Source: Gilichinskyi gelida | GTDB taxonomy: Bacteria; Acidobacteriota; Thermoanaerobaculia; Gp7-AA8 | Assembly (NCBI GenBank): GCA_038040385.1 | Contig: JBBPII010000001.1 | Span: 372,001 to 436,000 of the forward strand | Reading direction: 5' to 3' | DNA length: 64,000 bases | In this document: positions 14,589-24,485 of the stretch, in pieces | Layout of the letters: every line of letters starts with the position of its first letter | How positions within the stretch are numbered: the first letter of the stretch is position 1 | Position numbers and translations under genes: made by a program | Notes under the pieces: generated by a model | Told to the model about the DNA's origin: nothing | The model's database searches: none | Seen by the model: only the letters and a program-made list of their open reading frames with translations

Positions 14589-17234
14589 TCAATGACGGAC
14601 GGCTCGCCGGTGGGGGGCGAGGGGGTAAAAGGCGGTTGCCGGGATCACCCGGGCAGGCAGACCGTCGGAGGACCACGAGAGCTGCGTGACGCTGCGCATC
14701 GGTGTGTCGGCGCATTCGAGAACGAATGTGTAGCGCCGCCCGGCCTCGAGACGCATGGGGTTCGACGATGCGTCGCGCGAGCGGGTGTCGATCACCGTTT
14801 GGCCGTCGATGCGCAGCACCCCCGTTCCGTCGGAGCGGAGGATGAATGCATAGATGCCGGAAACGGACGCCGCGATCTCGCCGCTCCAAGTGATGTTGAA
14901 CGACTCCGCCGTCATGGGCGGCGCGTCGAGCTGCCAATCGAAATTGACTTGCGGATCGATGCGCGAGAATCGATCGCCCTGCGCGTTCGTGTAGAACGCG
15001 AGGAGTCCCGAGCCCGACCGATTGAGGAACTCCACGCGTTTGTAGTCTTCGATCACCGTGTTCTGCGCGCCGACCACCGAGAGTCTGACGTCGTATGCAC
15101 CGTTCGCCGCAAAGGTGTGCTCCGGGTCGAGCTCCCCGCTGGTCGTTCCGTCGCCGAAGTTCCATGTCAGCCCGCTGTACTCCGGTACGGTCAGGATCGC
15201 GGAGAAGGCGACCGTGCGCTGCACGTCGTCGGTCACTGCCGCCGCGATGGCCGCCGTTCCGACGTGACGAATGCGGTAGACGTTCGCGCCGTGGGCAATG
15301 GGGCTGTCCCGGTCCGGGAAAAGATCGCTGAAATAGAGTCCGTCGGGGCCTGCCGCAAGCGCCGCCACGCTCGCGTATCCGCTCCCGATGTACTCGGCGA
15401 ATGGCCGGGTGGAGAGGACGTGACCGGAGGGGTCGAAGGCAAACTCTCGGATTCGTTTTCCGATCGAGCTCGTCCCGCTGACCCACGTCGGTCCGGATTC
15501 GGTGACGAATGCGCGATCGCGTTTTGCGGCGGCGAAGCCGCTCCCGGCGAAGGTGGCGTCCTGGATGAACGCGATATTGACCGGCGCGACGGACTGCTCC
15601 CAGTTATAGGCGGCATTCGCGCGCATGTCGTCGTCGCTGCCATTCCACCGGTAGTTCATGCCGGCGCCGACTTTCGCCAGCCTGTCGACCACTGGGCCGT
15701 TCTCCACTTCGTACAGCGAGGCGTCCGCGGCGCGCCACGCGCCGCCGAACGGATTGCGGAAACCGTAGGCGAAGACGTAGTCCGCAGCGGTGATGCCGTC
15801 CGAGCTGTCGTAGAACGGGTTGTCGGGAGGGGCCGAGCCGTCGACGTTCAGGCGAAGAATCTTCCCGCGGAAAGAGTGAAGGTCGGTGGCCAGCTCAGTG
15901 TGGAATCCATCGCCGACGTGAACGTAGAGCCTTCCGTCCGGACCGATGCTCACGCTGGAGATCTGATGGGAAGGACCGATGTCTTCGCCGGCCATGTCGA
16001 GGACCGTCTTCACGCTCGACGCCGTGCGCCCTCCGTCGCTGCTGCGGAGTCGGATGACTTTCGGATCGTGGTCGCCCGTGCCGGAGGCGTAGACGGTGGC
16101 GACGAAGAGGTCGCCGCTGTCGGGATCGACGGCCGTGCCGACGCTTCCATGCTCTCCCGATCCCGGAAAGATGCCGGTGGGATTGAAATTGAGCAGTCCC
16201 GTCGCGTAATCGCGCATCGCGCCGTTGCGGAGAACGGCGCGAATGGTTCCGTACAGCTCGGTCACGTAAAACAGCGGCGCGTCGGCCTCGGCCATTGGGT
16301 TCGGGACAAAGGCGATGTTCACCGGCAGTTGCAGTCCGCTGACGACGCGTTCGACGATATAGCCGGGATCGAAAACCTTCCACGGCGTGCCGGCGCCGCG
16401 CGCCACTTTCGCGAAATTCGGCGCCGCGTCGCCCGGGAACGCATCGAACGAGCTGCCGTCCTGCGCGATCCAGAATTCGATCGTGGCGCCGGCGGAGAGC
16501 GCGAGCGCCGGGAGAACGATCGCGTGCTGCGCGCCCGTCTCATCGGCGAAGTCGATCGTCAACGGAGGTAGCGAATGCGCCTCCGCGCCGCTTCGTACCA
16601 CGCATTTGACCAGCGCGTGTGTTCGCAGCGTGGGTGGATTCGTTGCAGCGGATCCCGAAAACGACAGGAGGAGCTCCCCTCGCTCCGAGGTCAAGGCGAG
16701 GGACGCGTCCGGCGGCAAGGTCGCGGCGGCGCCGGCCGCGTCGCGCAGGCGCGGCGGCGGCGAGGAGAGGACGTCGTCGATGACCATCGCACGGACCGCC
16801 GACCCGGGACCGGTGTTGAAATCGCGGATGCTCCAGTCGCTCCACTCCGTGTCGGGATCGCCGCTGCTGTCGCGGAACCGGATCCGTACCTGGTAATGCA
16901 TCGAGCCGAGAAGGTGGCCTTCGGCGTTGATGAACGCGCCGTCGCCGATGTGAATGTGAACGGCGAGAACCCCCCCCGCGCAGCCGGCGTACCAGATGAG
17001 CTTCCCGGTGGCGGAACGAATTTCCCAGTCGGTGCAGAGGAGGGCGTCACCGGAATCGTCGTCCCTGAATGGCGCGGTCGCCATGTGAACATCGCCCGGA
17101 TCGATCAGCCGCCCCAACTCCGAAGGCTCGATGATGACCGGCGGCGTCGGCGGCGTATTGGCGAGCGCCCTGGAAGAAACGAGGTCCAGCAGGAGACACG
17201 ACAGAAGACCGACAGTGCGGATCGTTCCCGGCAC
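14589..17234 (-). CDS. Secreted multidomain sugar dehydrogenase (GSDH propeller, PKD, PA14)
   Basis: 881 residues. A signal peptide (about 1-25, ending SSRALA) is followed by an Ig-like N-terminal region and then a GSDH-type six-bladed propeller (about 290-660: LQLPVNIAFVPNP, VDPDSGDLFVATVY, GRLYVHVGDGFHTE, GKILRLNVDGSAPPDNPFYD, AYGFRNPFGGAWRA). A PKD domain with LTWNFGDGTTSGELDPEHTF comes next (about 690-760), then a PA14-type carbohydrate-binding domain (GLLAFYTNAQGDRF; SGIYAFILRSDGTGVLRIDG). It probably acts outside the cell on a polysaccharide or glycoside sugar. The GTG at 17234 directly follows AGGA, an unusually tight spacing, so the exact start is uncertain. Divergent from glpK. Confidence 0.88.
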   Translation of the reverse strand: MPGTIRTVGLLSCLLLDLVSSRALANTPPTPPVIIEPSELGRLIDPGDVHMATAPFRDDDSGDALLCTDWEIRSATGKLIWYAGCAGGVLAVHIHIGDGAFINAEGHLLGSMHYQVRIRFRDSSGDPDTEWSDWSIRDFNTGPGSAVRAMVIDDVLSSPPPRLRDAAGAAATLPPDASLALTSERGELLLSFSGSAATNPPTLRTHALVKCVVRSGAEAHSLPPLTIDFADETGAQHAIVLPALALSAGATIEFWIAQDGSSFDAFPGDAAPNFAKVARGAGTPWKVFDPGYIVERVVSGLQLPVNIAFVPNPMAEADAPLFYVTELYGTIRAVLRNGAMRDYATGLLNFNPTGIFPGSGEHGSVGTAVDPDSGDLFVATVYASGTGDHDPKVIRLRSSDGGRTASSVKTVLDMAGEDIGPSHQISSVSIGPDGRLYVHVGDGFHTELATDLHSFRGKILRLNVDGSAPPDNPFYDSSDGITAADYVFAYGFRNPFGGAWRAADASLYEVENGPVVDRLAKVGAGMNYRWNGSDDDMRANAAYNWEQSVAPVNIAFIQDATFAGSGFAAAKRDRAFVTESGPTWVSGTSSIGKRIREFAFDPSGHVLSTRPFAEYIGSGYASVAALAAGPDGLYFSDLFPDRDSPIAHGANVYRIRHVGTAAIAAAVTDDVQRTVAFSAILTVPEYSGLTWNFGDGTTSGELDPEHTFAANGAYDVRLSVVGAQNTVIEDYKRVEFLNRSGSGLLAFYTNAQGDRFSRIDPQVNFDWQLDAPPMTAESFNITWSGEIAASVSGIYAFILRSDGTGVLRIDGQTVIDTRSRDASSNPMRLEAGRRYTFVLECADTPMRSVTQLSWSSDGLPARVIPATAFYPLAPHRRAVRH

Positions 17235-17329
17235 TCCTATCGGACGCGTCAGACCGGAGGTCCGTTGACGCGGAAATGGAATGCCATAGGGCGGGACACG
17301 GGACGTAAGGAAAAAGCTACCCTCTCCCG

Positions 17330-18745
<1,416 letters not shown>

Positions 18746-18746
18746 A

Positions 18747-20078
18747 TCAGGGCCGCCGCCTGCCTCTCCCTCGCCCCGCGGAGCGGGGAGAGGGTGGCGC
18801 GGGGCGCCGGGTGAGGGGCCGTGCCACCGGCGCGGTCGGTGCCGCGGCGCGCCGCTCTGCCTTCGCCTTGGCCCGCGCTCGATCCTCTGCTTTGCGCGCG
18901 CGGATCGCCGCGATGCGCTCCTGGATCGGGATCTCCAACCTCTCGGCCGGCTTCTGCTTGTAGTCAAAGTCAGGCACGGTCACGCGAGGAAGCCGTTTGC
19001 CGACGGCGCGCTCGATGGCGCGGAGATCGGTCTCCTCGTCCGGCGCGACGAAGGTGATGGCGTCGCCGGTCAGCTCCGCGCGCGCGGTGCGGCCGACGCG
19101 GTGGATGTAGTCCTCCGGCACGTGCGGCACGTCGAAGTTGACCACGTGCGACAGCGCCTCGACGTCGATGCCGCGCGCGGCGATGTCCGTGGCCACCAGG
19201 ATCCTGTACTTCCCGGCCTTGAATCCCGCCAGCGCCTCGGTGCGCTGCATCTGGCTGCGGTTGCCGTGAATGCGCGCTGCGTTCACCTTCCGCTTCATCA
19301 GTTGCTCGAAGACGCGGTTGGCGCGGTGCTTGGTGCGGGTGAAGACGATGGCGCTGCGGATCTCGCCGCGCTGGAGCAGCGTCTCCAGCAGCTCCAGCTT
19401 CAGCTCCTGCGAGACGGGGAAGACCGCCTGCGCGATGGCCGACGGCGGCGCCGCCTGCCGCTCGATGGAGATCATCGCCGGGTTCTTCAGCATCTCCCGC
19501 GAGAGCTGCACGATCGGCGGCGGCAGCGTGGCGGAGAAGAAAAGCGTCTGGCGCCTGGCCGGCAGATGCTTCAGCACCCGCCGGATGTCGGGAAGGAAGC
19601 CCATGTCCAGCATGCGGTCGGCCTCGTCCAGGACCAGGACTTCCAGCCCGTCGAGGCGCGCGTAGCCGCGCGAGAAATGATCGAGGAGGCGTCCGGGCGT
19701 GGCCACCAGGACGTCGACGCCGCTGCGGAAGGCGTGCTCCTGCGGCGCCATGCCGACGCCGCCGTAGATGGCCGCGCCGGAGATCGGCGTGTGCACCGCC
19801 AGATCGCGCAGATGCTCGTCGATCTGCGCCGCCAGCTCGCGGGTGGGGGTGAGGATCAGCGCGCGCGTCGTCCCCCGCTTCTTGCCGAGGAGCCGCTGCA
19901 GGATCGGCAGCACGAACGCCGCCGTCTTCCCGCTGCCGGTCGCCGCCGCCGCCAGCACGTCCTTCCCCGCCATCGCCGGCGGGATGGCGTCGTTCTGGAT
20001 GGGGGTGGGGCGGGTGAAGCCGAGCTCTTTGATGCCGCGCAAAAGGTCTGGATGAAGTCCGAATTTCGAGAAAGGCAT
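18747..20078 (-). CDS. rhlE: DEAD-box ATP-dependent RNA helicase (RhlE type)
   Basis: 443 residues with all DEAD-box motifs: Q-motif (GFTRPTPIQNDAIP), motif I AAATGSGKT, Ia PTRELAAQ, Ib TPGRLLD, II VLDEADRMLDMGF, III FSATLP, then IARGID-type motif V (VATDIAARGIDVEAL) and VI HRVGRTAR. RhlE-class helicases remodel structured RNA in ribosome assembly and decay. The basic tail after about 370 (RARAKAKAERRAA) ends in LTRRPAPPSPRSAGRGRGRR, which is the translation of a palindromic hairpin shared with the terminator region, so the last about 20 residues look recruited from an intergenic element. Confidence 0.95.
   Translation of the reverse strand: MPFSKFGLHPDLLRGIKELGFTRPTPIQNDAIPPAMAGKDVLAAAATGSGKTAAFVLPILQRLLGKKRGTTRALILTPTRELAAQIDEHLRDLAVHTPISGAAIYGGVGMAPQEHAFRSGVDVLVATPGRLLDHFSRGYARLDGLEVLVLDEADRMLDMGFLPDIRRVLKHLPARRQTLFFSATLPPPIVQLSREMLKNPAMISIERQAAPPSAIAQAVFPVSQELKLELLETLLQRGEIRSAIVFTRTKHRANRVFEQLMKRKVNAARIHGNRSQMQRTEALAGFKAGKYRILVATDIAARGIDVEALSHVVNFDVPHVPEDYIHRVGRTARAELTGDAITFVAPDEETDLRAIERAVGKRLPRVTVPDFDYKQKPAERLEIPIQERIAAIRARKAEDRARAKAKAERRAAAPTAPVARPLTRRPAPPSPRSAGRGRGRRRP
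18764..18795. terminator. Hairpin between convergent glpK and helicase genes
   Basis: Palindrome CCCTCGCCCCGC-GGAGCGGGGAGAGGG lies 20-50 bases after the glpK stop and inside the last codons of the helicase gene. It is long and G+C-rich but lacks a T-run, so it may be a bidirectional pause or terminator, or a dispersed hairpin that extended the helicase frame. Confidence 0.5.
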
Positions 20079-20115
20079 AGGCGGCGGATAGTAGTCGAAA
20101 GTGCTGAGTGCTGAG

Positions 20116-20212
20116 TTGGAGCGCCGGCGTCCCGCCGGCTGGCCCGGCGGCGTCCCGCCGCCGCAGGCGAAGACGCCTGCGGTCCAGCCGGCGAGGACGC
20201 CGGCGCTCCAAC
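20116..20212. repeat. Dispersed palindromic repeat, GGAGCGCCGGCG family, copy 2 (complete)
   Basis: The most symmetrical copy. It starts TTGGAGCGCCGGCGTC and ends with the exact complement GACGCCGGCGCTCCAA, with inner stems GGCGGCGTCCCGCCGCC and GCAGGCG..CGCCTGC. A half-copy (GGAGTGCCGGCGTCCC) follows at 20243-20258, reaching the stop codon of the histidine phosphatase gene. Confidence 0.88.
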
Positions 20213-20257
20213 GTCAAACTCGGCTACGCCTGGCTATTCTGAGGAGTGCCGGCGTCC

Positions 20258-20782
20258 CTACCGCGCAACCGCGCCGTAGCGCAGTCTGACCAGCCGCGGC
20301 GGCATGTCCGTCGCGAGGGTGACGACGAACAGATCGTCGTACTGCGAGTCGGCGATCGCCGGCGGATTGGCAATGCCGAGCTGGCGCAGAACGTCCGGCG
20401 TGGTGTTCGAGTGGCCGACCACCAGGACGGTCTCCCCCGCGTGATCCGCCAGGATCTTCGCTACGACGTCTGCCGGATAGCTCTTTCCGCCGGCGACTTC
20501 GATCGGCGTCAGTCCGCGCGCCGCTGCGAGCGGCGCCGCCGTGTTGCGCGTGCGTTGGTACGGAGTGGTGTAGATCGCCGCCACATTGGCGTCCGCGAGC
20601 ACGCGCGCCAGCTCCGCCGCCCGCGCCGCGCCCGCCCCGCTCAGCGGCGGATCGTTGGCCATCCCCTCGGTGGCCTTCTCCCCGTGCCGGACCAGGATCA
20701 CGGTCGTGACGTTCGGCGTTGCGGCGAACGACGCAGCGGCGGCGAGGAGGAGGGCAACAGAAAGCGCGGTGAAGCGGTGCAT
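20258..20782 (-). CDS. Secreted histidine phosphatase (SixA/phosphoglycerate-mutase-like)
   Basis: 174 residues. A signal peptide MHRFTALSVALLLAAAASFA is followed by VTTVILVRHGEKATEG, the RHG catalytic motif with its phospho-accepting His. A second conserved His sits in TVLVVGHSNTTPDVL, and arginines in YTTPYQRTRNTAAPLA. A small broad-specificity acid phosphatase in the periplasm is the simplest reading. ATG at 20782 is preferred; in-frame GTG codons lie just upstream. The gene begins 8 bases after the stop of the exported-protein gene, so the two are likely co-transcribed. Confidence 0.9.
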   Translation of the reverse strand: MHRFTALSVALLLAAAASFAATPNVTTVILVRHGEKATEGMANDPPLSGAGAARAAELARVLADANVAAIYTTPYQRTRNTAAPLAAARGLTPIEVAGGKSYPADVVAKILADHAGETVLVVGHSNTTPDVLRQLGIANPPAIADSQYDDLFVVTLATDMPPRLVRLRYGAVAR

Positions 20783-20790
20783 GTACACGC

Positions 20791-21717
20791 TCACCACGCC
20801 GACTTGTACGACGACCCCGCCAGGCCGACCACCATCTCCGCGGCGAACGCGCCATGGGCGTCGGACGAGCCGCTCGCGCTCTGCCCGCCGCCGTTCGGGT
20901 CGGGCAGCCCGAGGTTCAGCTCCTGGTTGAAGTTGCGGGCCATGGCAGCCCGCTGCTGGCCGTTGCCCGTGTACCAGAGGACGCGGAGCCCGGCGTAGAT
21001 CTTCTGCGCGTTGGCCAGCGCGTATTGCATGTCGCCCGGCAGCTCGGCGAAGTGGTGAAGGAAGTGATTGCGGATGAGGGCCACGTTCTCCAGCGTCACC
21101 AGCTCCGGATCGCGCCCCGCGGCGACCCACATGAAGTACAGCAGCTCGATGCTGGCGTCGAGGTCGGCGACGCTCATGCTGGCGTCGAAGGCCGCTCCCG
21201 CCCATTGCGGCCGCGGCTGCGCCGACTTGGCCACCACGCGATTGCGGCGGTCGAGAGCCTCGCGCACCGCGACGCCCCAGCCGCCCTTTGCCCCAGCGAT
21301 GCGCGCTTCCAGCTTCGCGCGCACCTGGCCCCGCGCGGCGCCGCCGCCAAGGGCCTCGAGCATCTGCTTCCAATCGCCGGTGAGCGCCTTGCGGCCGTCC
21401 GGATCGCTCTGGGCGTAGCTCTCGGCGAACCGTTTGGCGATGAGCTCTCCCTCGGCCTCGGTCAACTGCGCGTCGAAGACCTCGTGGAGCAGGAGCGAGA
21501 ACGCGGCCACCGTTCCCCACGTCAGCGCCGGCTCGCCGTCGGCGATGACCGTCTCCCACGACTCGCGACCCTGGCCGGCGAGCCGGAGGGTGATCCGCTC
21601 GATGGTTTCCGGATCCTGGTACTGCGCCGTCACCGCCGGAGAGCCAGTCACCTCCTGCGCGACGAGCGAAGCGGTAGCCAGAGAAAGAAGAGCGACGAGC
21701 ACCAACAGTCGTTGCAT
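20791..21717 (-). CDS. Exported protein of unknown function
   Basis: A signal peptide (MQRLLVLVALLSLATASLVA-QE) precedes a mostly helical, acidic protein of about 308 residues (LTEAEGELIAKRFAESYAQS; VADLDASIELLYFMWVAAGR; LIRNHFLHHFAELPGDMQYA). I recognise no catalytic motif. It starts 18 bases after the Popeye-like gene and is followed closely by the histidine phosphatase, making a three-gene envelope operon. Start: ATG 21717 rather than GTG 21723; neither has a strong ribosome site. Confidence 0.75.
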   Translation of the reverse strand: MQRLLVLVALLSLATASLVAQEVTGSPAVTAQYQDPETIERITLRLAGQGRESWETVIADGEPALTWGTVAAFSLLLHEVFDAQLTEAEGELIAKRFAESYAQSDPDGRKALTGDWKQMLEALGGGAARGQVRAKLEARIAGAKGGWGVAVREALDRRNRVVAKSAQPRPQWAGAAFDASMSVADLDASIELLYFMWVAAGRDPELVTLENVALIRNHFLHHFAELPGDMQYALANAQKIYAGLRVLWYTGNGQQRAAMARNFNQELNLGLPDPNGGGQSASGSSDAHGAFAAEMVVGLAGSSYKSAW

Positions 21718-21735
21718 GAGCACATTATGCCGCGC

Positions 21736-22416
21736 TCAGGTCGGCAGCGTCGGCGGCTGGAACGCGCCGGTCATTCCGGTCCGCCGCGCCAGCTTGTCCG
21801 CCATGTCCTCGGTCAGCTCCGCGTTGAGCACCACCGCCATCGACGGATTGCGCTCCAGGAGGCTCCGCAGCGCCGCCTTCGGCCAGGCGACGTAGCGCGT
21901 CGGCTCGAGCACCGACACCGTCGCCGCGGCGGCCGTCCGTTTGACGAAGCCGATCTCGCCGACGAAGTCCCCCGACCGCAGCTCGGCGAGCTTGCGCCCG
22001 TTCTTCTCCACGTTCACCCGCCCGCTGAAGATGAGCATGACTTCGGCCGCCTCCTCACCCGCCCGCATCAGCAGCGTGCCGCGCTCGGCGTTCTTCCAGA
22101 CGGCGATGCGGATCAGGCGCATGAACTCCACCGGCGTGAAGCGGCTGAAGCTGGTCTGGTACAGCTCGCGCTCCTCATCGCTGAACGTCACGCCGCGCCG
22201 CTCGCGCAGCAGCACGGCGATCTGCACCAGGTTCAGGAGGATGAACACCACGTTCCACCCGATGATGATCCAGAGCGGCGTCGCCGGCGCGAAGTAGCCG
22301 TAGGCGATCGAGGCGATGCTCGCGGAGATCGACAGCACGCGGAGCCAGAGGATGTCCCGCACCAGGAAGGACAGGGCGATGAGGATGAAGGCGATGTGCC
22401 CCGCGATGTCGAGCAT
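21736..22416 (-). CDS. Popeye-like membrane protein with cyclic-nucleotide-binding domain
   Basis: 226 residues: three closely packed transmembrane helices (HIAFILIALSFLVRDILWLR; VLSISASIASIAYGYFA; PLWIIIGWNVVFILLNLVQI) then a cNMP-binding fold from about 90 (PVEFMRLIRIAVWKNAERGT; GEEAAEVMLIFSGRVNVEK; LAELRSGDFVGEIGFVKRT). The phosphate-binding cassette is degenerate: FVGEIGFVKRTAAAATV keeps Gly-Glu but lacks the conserved Arg-Thr-Ala order. The three-helix plus cNMP layout is that of Popeye-domain proteins, known mainly from animal heart and muscle with bacterial relatives. Ligand unknown. Confidence 0.85.
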   Translation of the reverse strand: MLDIAGHIAFILIALSFLVRDILWLRVLSISASIASIAYGYFAPATPLWIIIGWNVVFILLNLVQIAVLLRERRGVTFSDEERELYQTSFSRFTPVEFMRLIRIAVWKNAERGTLLMRAGEEAAEVMLIFSGRVNVEKNGRKLAELRSGDFVGEIGFVKRTAAAATVSVLEPTRYVAWPKAALRSLLERNPSMAVVLNAELTEDMADKLARRTGMTGAFQPPTLPT

Positions 22417-22495
22417 GTGCGCGGGGGAAGGGTGACATGAATTGGGGTTCCTCGATCAACGCAGGGTAAAAGCTGCTGTGCGCGCGCGTAGAGTG

Positions 22496-22993
22496 ATGGT
22501 CATGAAGACCACCAAAAAGCCTCCGCGCGCCAAGGCCGCTCCCAAGCAGGCCTTTGGGCTTTGGGCGCGCCTGGGCGAGCGTCTTTGTCTCGAGAACATG
22601 GACAACCGGAAGACGACGGGGCGCACTGTGGCCGAGCTTCGAGAGCTTTTTCGAAGCCTCCCCGCGGCAACCTTCTGCCTCGATGTCGGTCACGCGAAAC
22701 AGATTGATCCAACGATGGCCACGGCGATTCTTATGCTTCGCGAGTTCGGTGATCGCCTTCGGCAGGTGCATGTAAGCGACGTGGGCGCCAGGGGTGAGCA
22801 TTTCTCAATCGGCGTTCTGGCTCGACTAGCGTTCAGCCGCCTGGCGATGCATGTTCCTCGAGGCTGTCCAATGATCATCGAATCCGTGATTGAACCCGAC
22901 GCGATCGAGCGTGAGGTGAACGCGGCGATCGGAGCGTTTGATGAGAAGCCGGGTAGCTGGCGGGTCGGGACGCGAAGTTTGGTTGCCGTTTGA
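22496..22993 (+). pseudogene. C-terminal fragment of a sugar-phosphate isomerase/epimerase-like TIM barrel
   Basis: The reading frame carries ERLCLENMDNRKTTGRTVAE, FCLDVGHAKQIDPTM, QVHVSDVGARGEHFSIG and CPMIIESVIEP: strands five to eight of an AP-endonuclease-2-type TIM barrel with metal-ligand Glu, Asp/His and His residues. The first four strands are absent; in their place is a basic low-complexity stretch (MKTTKKPPRAKAAPKQ). At about 165 residues versus 260-290 for the family it is probably a 5'-truncated remnant, though it is open from ATG 22496 or 22502. Confidence 0.65.
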
Positions 22994-23184
22994 TAGCAAG
23001 GTACAGCGAGTCGTAAGCCGAAGCAGACCGCCTTAGACGATCTCGACAAATCGGCAGGGTCGATCAGGCTTAATCCGCCATCTCCACGAACCTGCACAGC
23101 GCGTTCACCAGCTTCAACTGCTCCGGTGTGGGGCAGGCGACGTCGAGCAGGCGCGGGGTCGGGAGGCTGATCGTCGAGCATGAG
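22994..23184. other. Non-coding gap with a minus-strand gene-end fragment
   Basis: No intact gene. The minus strand from about 23160 to the stop at 23070 reads LLDVACPTPEQLKLVNALCR and FVEMAD-stop, which looks like a genuine protein C-terminus, but nothing upstream continues it. Together with the fragments on both sides this marks a deletion-prone junction. Confidence 0.4.
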
Positions 23185-23447
23185 CAGAAGGGACGCCGCC
23201 GCGCGGGCTATGGCGAGGCTGTGGAGAGCGGAAGTTCCTGCGTGCCATGGCGGAGCTCGGGCCGGGACCACACCGAACCGGAGACATCGCGGACATGCTT
23301 GCGGTGAAATTGACAACCATCGGACCGGTCCGAGCGAAGTTGATCAGGAAGGGGATGATCTACAGCCCCGCATATGGCGACATGGCCTTTACCGTCCCGC
23401 GCTTCGACCAGTTCATGCGCAGAAGCGCTCCCGAGTTTCACCCGTAG
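23185..23447 (+). pseudogene. C-terminal winged-helix remnant of an AAA-type ATPase
   Basis: The 66-residue piece from 23247 (MAELGPGPHRTGDIADMLAV, then PVRAKLIRKGMIYSPAYGDM, AFTVPRFDQFMRR) resembles the conserved C-terminal end of bacterial and archaeal AAA ATPases with a winged-helix tail. The frame extends upstream as RKFLRAM, but before that the coding sense (AGYGEAVE) is in a different frame, so the upstream gene is both frameshifted and missing its ATPase core. Treated as a relic. Confidence 0.6.
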
Positions 23448-23450
23448 CTC

Positions 23451-24485
23451 ATGACCGACTTCGATTCCATCGCGCTGCGGCGTCTGCACAGCCACCTCCT
23501 CGCGGACAACGCCCGCGACGCGCCGCGCGACGTCGTCGCGCACTTTGGCGCCGTGCAGGCCCAGGACTACTTCGGCATGCTGTGGGCGCTGGGCGCCCGC
23601 TCGCGCCACGCCGCCGAGAGCGACGTCGAGCGCGCCATCATCGAGCGACGCATCGTCCGTTGCTGGCCGATGCGCGGGACGCTGCACGTCGTCGCCGCCG
23701 AGGACGTCCGCTGGATGCTCGAGCTGCTCGCGCCGCGCGTGCTGGCGCGGCGCGCGCGCATCGAGCGCTACTACGAGCTGGATGGGAAGATGCTTCGCCG
23801 CGGTCGCGCGTTCGTCGAGCGCGCGCTGCGCGGCGGACGGACGCTGACCCGCGCGGAGCTGTACGCCGCCCTGGAGAAGGGCGGCGTCGCCACCGGCGCC
23901 GGACGCGGTCTGCACGTCGTCTTCGCCCTGGCGCACGAGCGCGTCATCTGCTTCGGCCCTCGGCAGGGGAAGCAGCCGACCTTCGTCCTATTCGATGAGT
24001 GGGTTCCCACGTCGCGTCCGAAGACGCGCGATGAGGCACTCGCGGAGCTGGCGCGCCGATACTTCCGAAGCCACGCCCCCGCCGGCGTCGCCGACTTCGT
24101 CTGGTGGTCGGGATTGACGGTGAAGGACGCGAAGGACGCGATCGCGCTCTCCGGCGCGAGCCTCGACGGCGAGGGCGCCGCCGCGACGCCCTCTGTCCAT
24201 CTGCTTCCGCCCTTCGACGAATACACGGTGGCGTACAAAGACCGCACGGCGATCCTCGACCCGGCATTCGCCAAGCGCCTCAACGCCGGCGGCGGGATGC
24301 TGAACGCCGTGGTGGTCGTCAACGGCCGCGTCGCCGGCAACTGGAAGCGGAGCATCGTCGGCGACTCGGTCGCCGTCACAGTGTCGCCGTTCCACCCGCT
24401 GACGAAGCGCGAAGCACGCGCCGTCGAGCGCGAGGCCGCGCGCTACGCCGCATTCCTCGGGCTGTCTTACTTGCGAACGCGATAG
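23451..24485 (+). CDS. HTH_42 winged-helix protein, AlkZ-like DNA glycosylase candidate
   Basis: 344 residues of the HTH_42/DUF1006 family (tandem winged-helix domains). The AlkZ-type active-site motif Gln-aliphatic-Gln is present as Gln36-Ala-Gln38 in HFGAVQAQDYFGMLWALG. E. coli YcaQ/AlkX has Gln-X-Asp instead, so this resembles the AlkZ side, whose founding member unhooks DNA crosslinks. Other family features: RCWPMRGTLHVVAAEDVRWM and LLPPFDEYTVAYKDR. The gene starts 3 bases after the ATPase remnant and overlaps the convergent SUI1 gene by 19 bases. The exact lesion cannot be read from sequence. Confidence 0.85.
   Translation: MTDFDSIALRRLHSHLLADNARDAPRDVVAHFGAVQAQDYFGMLWALGARSRHAAESDVERAIIERRIVRCWPMRGTLHVVAAEDVRWMLELLAPRVLARRARIERYYELDGKMLRRGRAFVERALRGGRTLTRAELYAALEKGGVATGAGRGLHVVFALAHERVICFGPRQGKQPTFVLFDEWVPTSRPKTRDEALAELARRYFRSHAPAGVADFVWWSGLTVKDAKDAIALSGASLDGEGAAATPSVHLLPPFDEYTVAYKDRTAILDPAFAKRLNAGGGMLNAVVVVNGRVAGNWKRSIVGDSVAVTVSPFHPLTKREARAVEREAARYAAFLGLSYLRTR

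Noticed and set aside
14592..16571. 659-codon plus-strand open frame
   Set aside because: It is antisense to the multidomain sugar dehydrogenase, which has clear domains; the plus frame is Arg/Gly/Val-rich with no motif, a G+C-driven shadow.
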